The notes beneath the pieces are model-generated. The model did not search any database, had not been told where the DNA came from, and saw nothing but the letters and a program-made list of their open reading frames with translations. A program made the position numbers and the translations under genes. Shown here piece by piece: positions 1 through 6,536 of a DNA stretch of 7,632 nucleotides (positions are counted from its first letter, which is position 1; each line of letters starts with the position of its first letter). The stretch is from NCBI RefSeq assembly GCF_035998295.1, contig NZ_DASYHS010000225.1:1-7632 (forward strand), read 5' to 3'. The stretch is from DASYHS01 sp035998295 (GTDB lineage: Bacteria; Pseudomonadota; Alphaproteobacteria; Azospirillales; Azospirillaceae).

Positions 1-806
1 TCGTTGCCGCCATGGGCGAGGTGGAGATAGGCGAGGCCGAGGGTCGCGAGCTCGCCGACGAGATGGGCATAGAAGCGGGGGTAGTCCTCGCCCTCGTCGA
101 TGCCGCCGAGGCGCGATCCCGGGGACAGGCGGATCCCGGTCCGATCCGGCCCGATCTCGTCCGCGACCGCCGCGGCGACGTCCAGCGCGAACCGCGCCCG
201 GTTCGCGATCGAGCCTCCGTACTCGTCCGTGCGGACATTCGCGTTCGGGGAGAAGAACTGCTGGAGCAGATAGCCGTTGCCGCCATGGATCTCGACGCCG
301 TCCGCGCCGGCCTCGATCGCCCGGGCCGCGGCATGCCGGTAGTCCCGCACGGTCGCGCGCACCTCCTCGCCGGACAGCGCGCGCGGCGTCGGAGCGTCCA
401 GCATGCCCCTGGCCGTGAACATCTTCTCGCCCGTGGAGAGGGCGGACGGCGCGACGGGGACGCGGTGATGGGGCGTGTTCTCGGGCTGCGACACGCGCCC
501 CGCATGCATCAGCTGGATGATCATGCGCCCGCCCGCCCCATGCACGGCGGAGACGACGTCCCGCCACCTCGCGACGTGGGCGTCGGTGTAGATGCCGGGC
601 GTGGTCGGATAGCCCTGTCCGTCGTCGGAGGGCTGCGTGCCCTCGCTGATCAGAAGCCCGAACGAGGCGCGCTGGGCGTAGTACTCGGCGGCGAAGGGGC
701 CCGGCGTGCCGTCGGCGTTGGCACGGCTTCTCGTAAGGGGCGACATGGCGAGGCGGTGCTTCAGCGTCAGGCGTCCGACCCTGACCGGATCCCAAATGGT
801 TGGCAC
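1..806 (-). CDS. Old Yellow Enzyme family ene-reductase (NADH:flavin oxidoreductase), C-terminus missing
   Basis: FMN-dependent cytosolic TIM-barrel enzyme that reduces activated C=C bonds or related electrophiles with NAD(P)H. Seen in the translation: an N-terminal WDPVRVGRLTLKHR segment, then SPLTRSRA with T25 as the likely FMN contact, QLMHAGRVSQ with Q98, and the family signature IHGGNGYLLQQF followed by RTDEYGGSIANR. H174 and N177 form the His/Asn substrate-anion pair and Y179 is the expected proton donor, so the active site looks intact. I chose a GTG start at 806 because a clear AAGGAG lies 8 nt upstream (815-820) and the N-terminus then matches the family. The first ATG, at codon 21, would delete the conserved first strand. 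Some 268 codons are present of a usual 350-370; the gene runs off the left edge. It lies 90 nt downstream of the LysR gene on the same strand. Its natural substrate cannot be inferred; the NemA-like subgroup is the closest by motif. Confidence 0.93.
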   Translation of the reverse strand, partial: MPTIWDPVRVGRLTLKHRLAMSPLTRSRANADGTPGPFAAEYYAQRASFGLLISEGTQPSDDGQGYPTTPGIYTDAHVARWRDVVSAVHGAGGRMIIQLMHAGRVSQPENTPHHRVPVAPSALSTGEKMFTARGMLDAPTPRALSGEEVRATVRDYRHAAARAIEAGADGVEIHGGNGYLLQQFFSPNANVRTDEYGGSIANRARFALDVAAAVADEIGPDRTGIRLSPGSRLGGIDEGEDYPRFYAHLVGELATLGLAYLHLAHGGN

Positions 807-814
807 GCCGGCTT

Positions 815-820
815 CTCCTT
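815..820 (-). promoter_or_regulatory. ribosome binding site for the ene-reductase
   Basis: AAGGAG on the minus strand, 8 nt before a GTG codon. It supports GTG at 806 as the start instead of an internal ATG. Confidence 0.75.
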
Positions 821-896
821 CTTGCGGGACGTTGGAGGTTGCCACAGTTCGGGGAGGGGGTCTCCCGTCAGCAGTGCCAGTAGGAGCGCCGCATCC

Positions 897-1787
897 TCAT
901 GAGCCGGCCTCCGTCCCGGCACCCTGCAGCAGGCTGCGCACGAGCGGGTTCGGGAACCGGCGCTCCATCGTCACCGCGTAGAACGTCTCGGCGATCCCGG
1001 GGAGGCTGTCGGCCTCCACCAGCAGGCCACTGCCCAGCTCGTCCTTGACGACGATCGGCGGCAGGACCGCCAGGCCGACGCCCTCACGCGCCAGAAGGCG
1101 CATCATCGCCATGTCGTCGACCTCGGCCGCGATCTGCGGGCGTATGCCCAACCGGTCCGCCAGCGCATCGAAGCCGGTCCGCACGCCACTGTCCGCCGTC
1201 GGCAGGATCACCGGCCGGGACGCAAGCAGCTCCGCGAGCGGGGCGCCGCGCCCGAGGAGGGACGGCGTTCCGACCAGGCTCACGCGCTGCTCGGCCAGCC
1301 GGTGCGACACGAAGGAGGCCGCGGCATCGCGGGCGGGAGGCTGGTTGAGGAGCACCACGTCCAGGCTGAGCGCCTCCAGCCCCCGCAGCAGCCCCGCCGG
1401 GCTTTCGGACCGCAGGACCACCTCGACGTCCGCACGGCCGAGGATCGGCCGGAGGAACCCTATCTGGAAGTTCCGCGACAAGGTGGCGAGGGCACCGACG
1501 CGCACGGCCCGGCGCGCGTGCTCCGTCCCCCTCAGCGTTTCGACGAGCTCGTCGCCGGTCGCGAAGATCGCGTCCGCATGGTCGAGGGCGATGCGGCCGG
1601 CTTCGGTCAGGTGAAGCTGGCGGCCGCGCCTTTCGAACAAGCTGTGGCCGAGGCGCTCCTCGAGCTTGCGGATCTGCACCGACAGCGCGGATTGCGACAG
1701 GTTCAGCCGTTCCGCCGTGCGCGTAAGGTTCCCGTCATGCGCCACGGCCCTGAAATAGCGGAGATGGTGGTAGTTGAGTTCGCCCAT
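897..1787 (-). CDS. LysR-type transcriptional regulator, divergent from dabBA
   Basis: A 296-residue DNA-binding regulator of normal LysR length. Residues 5-65 form the winged helix-turn-helix, with NYHHLRYF at the start, the recognition region around T22-E43 (AERLNLSQSALSVQIRKLEE) and LFERRGR at 50-56. The N-terminus resembles the NhaR-like branch of LysR regulators. From about residue 93 (RRAVRVGALATL) comes the periplasmic-binding-protein-like effector domain. The gene is transcribed away from the dabB-dabA operon across a 120-bp region. In LysR systems this layout usually means the protein controls the divergent operon and itself, so a role in sensing carbon supply is inferred. The effector is unknown. 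No Shine-Dalgarno sequence precedes the ATG; instead a palindrome abuts it, so translation may be leaderless or weak. The ene-reductase gene follows 90 nt downstream and could be in the same transcript, so control of that gene is an alternative role. Confidence 0.94.
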   Translation of the reverse strand: MGELNYHHLRYFRAVAHDGNLTRTAERLNLSQSALSVQIRKLEERLGHSLFERRGRQLHLTEAGRIALDHADAIFATGDELVETLRGTEHARRAVRVGALATLSRNFQIGFLRPILGRADVEVVLRSESPAGLLRGLEALSLDVVLLNQPPARDAAASFVSHRLAEQRVSLVGTPSLLGRGAPLAELLASRPVILPTADSGVRTGFDALADRLGIRPQIAAEVDDMAMMRLLAREGVGLAVLPPIVVKDELGSGLLVEADSLPGIAETFYAVTMERRFPNPLVRSLLQGAGTEAGS

Positions 1788-1811
1788 ATCGTTCGATCAT
1801 ATAGAACGATA
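1787..1811 (+). promoter_or_regulatory. candidate LysR operator (interrupted palindrome, T-N11-A type)
   Basis: Two perfect 8-base arms, TATCGTTC (1787-1794) and GAACGATA (1804-1811), flank a 9-base A/T-rich centre with two further matching base pairs. The core reads TTC-N9-GAA, which contains the T-N11-A pattern of LysR boxes (T1793, A1805). The left arm starts on the first base of the regulator's ATG, so a bound dimer should block its own gene. The site lies about 100 bp before the dabB start, which suits an activator's recognition site. Binding is inferred, not shown. Confidence 0.55.
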
Positions 1812-1894
1812 ACGCGAGAACAATGAATTTTTCTTGATCCGATCCGGCTGCTATCCGTCTCCCGACCCGCACCACCTCGCCCGCACCACCGCGC

Positions 1895-1900
1895 AGGGAG
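1895..1900 (+). promoter_or_regulatory. ribosome binding site fixing the TTG start of dabB
   Basis: AGGGAG lies 7 nt before a TTG codon at 1908. No better-placed ATG or GTG lies near the N-terminus; the first internal Met is at about residue 38, after the first membrane segment. This supports a TTG start. Confidence 0.65.
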
Positions 1901-1907
1901 ACGAGCC

Positions 1908-3464
1908 TTGATCCACCTTCTGCCGCTGATCGCCCCCGCGGCTCTCGCCGCCGCATCCGTCGTCGCCTTCCTGAGTCCGGGGCCGCGACCCCGTTTCGCC
2001 GTCCGGTCGGCCGAGATCATGGCTCTCCTCGCGCTCGCCGCGTCGGTCCTCTCGGTGGTCGTCCTGGCGGACCGGGGTGCCGGAACCGGGCCGACGGTCG
2101 GTTTCGGCGACATCGGCCTGGCGGCGCGCGTGGACGCGGTCAGCGTCACGATGCTGTCGCTCGTCTCCTTCGTCGGCTGGGTCGTGCTGCGCTACGCGGC
2201 CACCTATCTGGACGGGGAGACCCGGCAGGGCGCCTTCACGGGCTGGCTGTGCGCGACGCTGGCCTCGGTCCTGCTGCTCGTCTCCGCGGGCACCCTCGTG
2301 CAGTTCGTCGCCGCCTGGATCGCGACCAGCCTCTGCCTGCACAGGCTCCTCCTGTTCCACCCGGACCGCATCGCCGCGCAACGCGCCGCGCGCAAGAAAT
2401 TCGTGACGGCGCGGATCGGCGACGTGGCCCTGGTCGCGGCCGCGATCCTGCTCGCCGTCGGTTTCGGCACCGGCGACCTCGCCGAGATCCTGGAGGCGGC
2501 GCGGGCGGGTGCCGTGCCCGCGGCGGCACCCTGGGCGGCCGGGCTGCTCGCCGTCGCCGCCCTGCTGAAATCCGCGCAGTTCCCGACCCATGGCTGGCTG
2601 ACCGAGGTGATGGAGACCCCGACGCCGGTATCGGCGCTCCTCCATGCCGGCGTGATCAACGCGGGCGGCTTCCTCCTGATCCGCTTCGCCGACGTGATGC
2701 TGCTGGCGCCCGGCGTCTTGGCCGCGCTGGTGGGGATCGGCGGGTTCACCGCCCTGTTCGGCGGGCTCGTGATGCTGACCCAGCCGACGGTCAAGACGTC
2801 GCTGGCCTGGTCCACCGTGGCACAGATGGGCTTCATGATCCTGCAATGCGGGCTCGCGCTCTTCCCACTGGCACTCCTGCACATCGTCGCGCATTCGCTC
2901 TACAAGGCGCACGCCTTCCTCGCGTCCGGCGGTGCGGTCGAGGGGGTCGCGGCAATCCGACGGCCCGGTCCGGTCGCGGTCCCGGGCGGCGGCGCGATCG
3001 CGCGCGCCTTCGTGCTGGCGCTCGCCATCTACGGCGCGGTCGGTGCCGCCTTCGGGTTCGAGAGCAAGTCGCCGCAAGCGGTCGCGCTCGGCGCCATCCT
3101 GATCTTCGGCGTCGCCTACCTGCTTGCGCAGGGGCTGGCCGATGCGGCGCCCCGGCCGCTCACCCGGCGCACCGCACTGCTCTCGGTCGCCGCCGCGACC
3201 GCCTACTTCGCGCTGCAGACCGGCGCGGAACGCCTGACCGCAGGCACGCTGCCGGCAACGCCGGCCCCCGGCCCCCTCGAATGGGCGCTGATCGTGCTGG
3301 CGGTCATCACCTTCGGCTTCGTCGCGGCCGCCCAATCGGCCTTTCCGCTCTGGGCGCACCACCCGGCCGCGGCGGGCCTGCGCGTGCACCTGTCGAACGG
3401 CCTCTATGCGAACGCGCTCTTCGACCGCGTCCTCGGCGGCTGGTCCGTCCGCCGCCCGTCCTGA
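1908..3464 (+). CDS. dabB: DabB: NuoL/MrpA-like membrane subunit of the DAB inorganic-carbon accumulation complex
   Basis: Inner-membrane protein of 518 residues with roughly 12-14 hydrophobic segments, from the proton-conducting family that includes NuoL, NuoM and MrpA/D. In DAB complexes it is thought to couple cation flow to CO2 hydration by DabA. Family landmarks seen: RIGDVAL after the fifth segment, LLKSAQFPTHGWL with K221 (the conserved transmembrane-helix lysine region), SALLHAGVINAGGFLL, TVKTSLAWSTVAQMGFM with K296, and HSLYKAHAFLASG with K333. The protein ends soon after the NGLYANALFDR segment and lacks the long C-terminal helix of true NuoL, as expected for DabB. W137-I-A-T-S-L occupies the place where NuoL has a W-E pair, so the TM5 glutamate seems absent. 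The start is TTG with AGGGAG 7 nt upstream. dabA follows after a 20-nt gap. The isolated pairing with DUF2309 and the absence of other nuo or mrp genes argue against a complex I or Mrp antiporter role. Confidence 0.93.
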   Translation: MIHLLPLIAPAALAAASVVAFLSPGPRPRFAVRSAEIMALLALAASVLSVVVLADRGAGTGPTVGFGDIGLAARVDAVSVTMLSLVSFVGWVVLRYAATYLDGETRQGAFTGWLCATLASVLLLVSAGTLVQFVAAWIATSLCLHRLLLFHPDRIAAQRAARKKFVTARIGDVALVAAAILLAVGFGTGDLAEILEAARAGAVPAAAPWAAGLLAVAALLKSAQFPTHGWLTEVMETPTPVSALLHAGVINAGGFLLIRFADVMLLAPGVLAALVGIGGFTALFGGLVMLTQPTVKTSLAWSTVAQMGFMILQCGLALFPLALLHIVAHSLYKAHAFLASGGAVEGVAAIRRPGPVAVPGGGAIARAFVLALAIYGAVGAAFGFESKSPQAVALGAILIFGVAYLLAQGLADAAPRPLTRRTALLSVAAATAYFALQTGAERLTAGTLPATPAPGPLEWALIVLAVITFGFVAAAQSAFPLWAHHPAAAGLRVHLSNGLYANALFDRVLGGWSVRRPS

Positions 3465-3484
3465 CAGCCCCGGGAGATACCGAG

Positions 3485-5905
3485 ATGGCCGAGAACGCCA
3501 CCCTGACCACGCTCCACGCCGATGCGCTGACCGAGGCGACCGATGCGGCGATGCGCGCCATTCCGCCGGCCTGGCCGCTCGCCTCGAACGTGGCGGTCAA
3601 CCCTTTCCTCGGCCAGACCGGAGACGGCCTCGCCCAGGCGGGTGCCCGGCTGCGCCGGGTCGCAGGCATCCGCGTGACCATGCCGCGGAGCTGGTATGCC
3701 GGGCGGATCGCCTCCGGCGCGATCGCCGACGAAGACCTCGCCGCCGCCCTTGCCTGCGCGCCGCCGGACCTGCGGCCGAAGGACGTGCCCGCGCTGAAGG
3801 AGGCGGCGATGAGGCCGGCGCCCGAGCCCGAGGCGCTGCCGACCGTCGCCGATCTGGCGGCCCGGGTCTCGGGCATCGACTGGCCGGCCTTGATCGCCGA
3901 GCGCATCGGCGCCTGGGCGGCCGGGTATTTCGACGAGGGTCAGGCGCTGTGGGCGGCACCGCGCGGCAAAGGCGCCTACGCCGCGTGGCGGGCCTATGCG
4001 ACGCACGATCTGACGCCGGAGGTCGCGGGCCTGTCCGGGTTCGCGGCGCATGTCGCCGACGCGCCGGAGGACGCCCGGGCCGCGATCGCGCGGGCGGTCG
4101 CGCGCCTCGGGCTCCGTGGAGCTGCACTCGCCAGCTACTTCCACCGGATGCTCGTGACGCTCGGGGGCTGGGCGCAGTACGCGCGCTACCGGCTGTGGCA
4201 GGCCGAACTCGCCGGCGGATCGGATGACGTCCTCGTCGGCCTGCTGGCCGTCCGGCTCGTCTGGGAGGAAGCGCTGCACGGCCGCCACGGCGACGAGATC
4301 GGCGCGCGGTGGGAGGAGGTGCGTGCCGGCTACGCGGCACCGGTGGCGCCGACCAACGACCTGGTCGTGGACGCGATCCTGCAGGAGGCGGCCGAGCGCG
4401 CGGCGCAGCGGGAACTCGCGACGCTTCTGGCGGCGCCATCCCCCGTGCCGGCCGCCGGGCGCCCGGCGCTCCAGGCCGCTTTCTGCATCGACGTGCGCTC
4501 GGAGGTGTTCCGCCGCGCGCTGGAAGCGGCGGACCCCGGCATCCAGACGCTGGGGTTCGCGGGCTTCTTCGGCCTCCCGGTGGCGCACCGTCGCTTCGCG
4601 TCGGACGTGGAGGAGCGGCGACTGCCGGTCCTGCTGGAGCCCCGCATCTCCACCCGTGCCGGCGGGCCGGGGGATGATGCTGCGGACCGGGCAGCCCGCA
4701 TCGCCGCCCGGGCGAAGCGGGCCTGGGGACGGTTCAAGCTCGCCGCGGTCTCGTCGTTCGCGTTCGTCGAGGCGACCGGGCCGGTCTACGCGGCCAAGCT
4801 GGTCCGCGACGGGCTCGGGTTGCGGGCGGCCGGGGCGGCGGACGATCCGGCGCCGCGGTTCGACCCGACCCTCGACGTCGACGCGCGCACGGGCGTGGCC
4901 GAGACGGTGCTGCGGGCGATGTCGCTCACGGAGAACTTCGCGCGCCTGGTCCTGCTGGCCGGGCATGGGGCCGGGGTCGTCAACAACCCCCATGCCGGCG
5001 CGCTCCAGTGCGGGGCCTGCGGCGGCCGTTCCGGCGAGGTCAACGCCCGCCTGCTCGCGGTGCTGCTGAACGACCGGGATGTGCGATCCGGACTGGCGTC
5101 GCGCGGCATCGACGTTCCCGAGGACACCCTTTTCCTCGGCGCGCTGCACGACACCACGACGGACGCGGTCACGATCTACGCGGCCGACCATCCGTCGCCC
5201 GCCCATGCCGCCGACCTGGAGCGCGCGCGCGCCCGGCTCGACGCGGCCGGCAAGGCGGCTCGGGCCGAACGCGCGCTGCGGCTTCCCCGGGCCGCCGGCG
5301 GGAGGGGCGTCGCGTCCCGCAGCCGCGACTGGGCCGAGGTGCGCCCGGAATGGGCGCTCGCGGGCTGCAATGCCTTCATCGCCGCGCCGCGCGGCCGCAC
5401 CGCAGGAAGGAGCCTGGAAGGGCGGGCCTTCCTCCACGACTACGACTGGAGACGGGACGAGGGGTTCGGGACACTCGAGCTCATCATGACCGCGCCGGTC
5501 GTGGTGGCGAGCTGGATCAGCCTGCAATACTACGGCTCGACCGTCGCCCCGGAGGTCTTCGGCTCCGGCGACAAGCTGCTGCACAACGTCACCGGCGGCA
5601 TCGGCGTCGTCGAGGGCAATGGCGGACTGCTGCGCGCCGGCCTTCCGTGGCAGTCGGTCCATGACGGCGAAAGGCTGGTCCACGAGCCGCTGCGCCTGTC
5701 GGTCTGCATCGAGGCGCCGCGCGCGGCGATGGTCGAGGTTCTGGCACGCCACGACGGGGTGCGCGCGCTCTTCGACAATCGCTGGCTGCACCTCTTCGCG
5801 TTGGACGACGAGGGCCGGATGGCCTGGCGCTATGCCGGCGGCCTCGAATGGACGCCGGTGGAGGCAAGGGTGGAATGCGAGCCGCAGCTGGAGACGGCAG
5901 GCTAA
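3485..5905 (+). CDS. dabA: DabA: DUF2309/UPF0753 zinc-dependent subunit of the DAB inorganic-carbon accumulation complex
   Basis: An 806-residue, largely soluble protein expected at the cytoplasmic face, bound to DabB. In characterised DAB systems it acts as a one-way carbonic anhydrase, converting incoming CO2 to bicarbonate with energy supplied through DabB. The zinc site resembles that of beta-carbonic anhydrases and is complete: C334-I-D336-V-R338 (C-x-D-x-R), H494 in LLAGHGAG and C509 in LQCGACGG. The His-to-Cys spacing is 15, the same as I recall for the Halothiobacillus protein (H524/C539). Other family motifs are NPFLGQTGDG (N39 onward), SWISLQYYGSTV (from S676) and EGNGGLLRAGLPWQSV (710-725). 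The ATG at 3485 has GGGAG 8 nt upstream and gives the usual N-terminus. The frame stays open much further upstream, but that part is arginine-rich shadow of dabB. It lies 20 nt after dabB, so the two are surely one operon. A hairpin follows the stop codon. Confidence 0.96.
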   Translation: MAENATLTTLHADALTEATDAAMRAIPPAWPLASNVAVNPFLGQTGDGLAQAGARLRRVAGIRVTMPRSWYAGRIASGAIADEDLAAALACAPPDLRPKDVPALKEAAMRPAPEPEALPTVADLAARVSGIDWPALIAERIGAWAAGYFDEGQALWAAPRGKGAYAAWRAYATHDLTPEVAGLSGFAAHVADAPEDARAAIARAVARLGLRGAALASYFHRMLVTLGGWAQYARYRLWQAELAGGSDDVLVGLLAVRLVWEEALHGRHGDEIGARWEEVRAGYAAPVAPTNDLVVDAILQEAAERAAQRELATLLAAPSPVPAAGRPALQAAFCIDVRSEVFRRALEAADPGIQTLGFAGFFGLPVAHRRFASDVEERRLPVLLEPRISTRAGGPGDDAADRAARIAARAKRAWGRFKLAAVSSFAFVEATGPVYAAKLVRDGLGLRAAGAADDPAPRFDPTLDVDARTGVAETVLRAMSLTENFARLVLLAGHGAGVVNNPHAGALQCGACGGRSGEVNARLLAVLLNDRDVRSGLASRGIDVPEDTLFLGALHDTTTDAVTIYAADHPSPAHAADLERARARLDAAGKAARAERALRLPRAAGGRGVASRSRDWAEVRPEWALAGCNAFIAAPRGRTAGRSLEGRAFLHDYDWRRDEGFGTLELIMTAPVVVASWISLQYYGSTVAPEVFGSGDKLLHNVTGGIGVVEGNGGLLRAGLPWQSVHDGERLVHEPLRLSVCIEAPRAAMVEVLARHDGVRALFDNRWLHLFALDDEGRMAWRYAGGLEWTPVEARVECEPQLETAG

Positions 5906-5913
5906 AGGTGGCG

Positions 5914-5938
5914 GCCACCCGGGCCGGGCCCGGGTGGC
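5914..5938. terminator. GC-rich hairpin between convergent genes, probable bidirectional terminator
   Basis: A perfect 10-bp inverted repeat, GCCACCCGGG (5914-5923) and CCCGGGTGGC (5929-5938), encloses a 5-base loop. It begins 8 nt after the dabA stop codon and ends 7 nt before the stop codon of the opposite-strand gene. There is no clear T-tract on either side (only short pyrimidine runs), so it is not a textbook intrinsic terminator, but placement and stem strength fit transcript ending for both genes. Confidence 0.55.
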
Positions 5939-5945
5939 GTCCCTC

Positions 5946-6497
5946 CTACTTCACCTCGATCCGGGCCACCGCCCAGACCCATTGCGCATCGTCCCGCTTC
6001 ATCAGCTCGGGATGCTCCTCGCGCGGGAAGACCACCCAGGCGGGCCCCCGGCCGCCGAGCCCGAGCCACTCGCCGTCCCGCTTGAGCGCGAGGATGACCG
6101 GGTAGCGCTCCATGTCCTCGGCCGTGATCTCGGCGCCGTAGCCGTCCAGCGCGAAGGCGGTCGCGTTCTTGCCGGCAGCACCCGCGGCGGTCAGGACGTC
6201 ACGCAGCAGCGGGCCTTCGAAGCGGAAGCGGCCGGGCCAGTCTTGGTAGGAGGTCTCGACCGCGTGCATGCCGAGGCCGGTCAGCATGTCGGTATCGAAG
6301 ACGGCCGCCCGGTCGAAGGTGACGTCGCCGAAGGCGAACAGGGCGTCGTGGAAGGGATCGAGCGGGCCGCGGTTGGCGGCGCCGACGTCGCCATGGACGG
6401 TCAGGACCACCGGGCCTTCCGGCTTGGCGAGTTCGGCGGCCGAAGCGGTCGCGGCGGACAAGGCGAGCAGCAGGGCTGCGGCCAGACGCAGGAACAT
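5946..6497 (-). CDS. Exported protein with molybdopterin-oxidoreductase (sulfite-oxidase-like) fold
   Basis: A 183-residue protein with a Sec signal peptide: MFLRL, a hydrophobic alanine/leucine stretch, and a probable cut after ASA near residue 20, so it should act in the periplasm. The mature part resembles the small stand-alone oxidoreductase molybdopterin-binding domain family. Seen: FEGPLLRDVLTAAGA, DGYGAEI, YPVILALKRDG, RGPAWVVFP, and a C-terminal WVWAVARIEVK. It contains no cysteine at all, so it cannot supply the thiolate that ligates molybdenum in sulfite oxidases. It may bind another ligand or be a non-catalytic relative; the function is unknown. The ATG at 6497 has AAGGAG 9 nt upstream (6507-6512). 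pdxJ ends 39 nt upstream on the same strand, so co-transcription is possible but a functional link is not apparent. Confidence 0.72.
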   Translation of the reverse strand: MFLRLAAALLLALSAATASAAELAKPEGPVVLTVHGDVGAANRGPLDPFHDALFAFGDVTFDRAAVFDTDMLTGLGMHAVETSYQDWPGRFRFEGPLLRDVLTAAGAAGKNATAFALDGYGAEITAEDMERYPVILALKRDGEWLGLGGRGPAWVVFPREEHPELMKRDDAQWVWAVARIEVK

Positions 6498-6536
6498 GGG
6501 CGGAAACTCCTTATTCTGGTAAATGGCCGGCGGGTT

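Noticed and set aside
852..866. GGGAG/CTCCC hairpin after the LysR gene
   Set aside because: A 5-bp stem in a G-rich run without a T-tract is too weak to call a terminator.
12..902. Plus-strand open frame of 296 codons across the ene-reductase
   Set aside because: The minus strand encodes an unmistakable Old Yellow Enzyme with all active-site motifs; the plus frame has no family features.
1851..3389. Long open frame of 512 codons antisense to dabB
   Set aside because: Its translation is low-complexity Arg/Gln/Gly/Asp-rich with no recognisable motif, the usual mirror of a high-GC gene; dabB on the other strand has clear family motifs.
1908..3464. Annotation as NADH-quinone oxidoreductase subunit L or Mrp antiporter subunit
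   Set aside because: No other nuo or mrp genes adjoin it, the NuoL C-terminal helix is missing, and it is paired with DUF2309, which identifies DabB.
2249..3484. In-frame upstream extension of dabA through dabB, suggesting a 1218-residue protein
   Set aside because: The extra part is Arg-rich shadow of dabB; the ATG at 3485 has a ribosome site and begins the normal DabA N-terminus.
3404..5791. Very long open frame of 795 codons antisense to dabA
   Set aside because: Striking in length but Arg/Gly/Pro-rich without domains; explained by third-position GC bias of dabA, which leaves few stop codons on the opposite strand.
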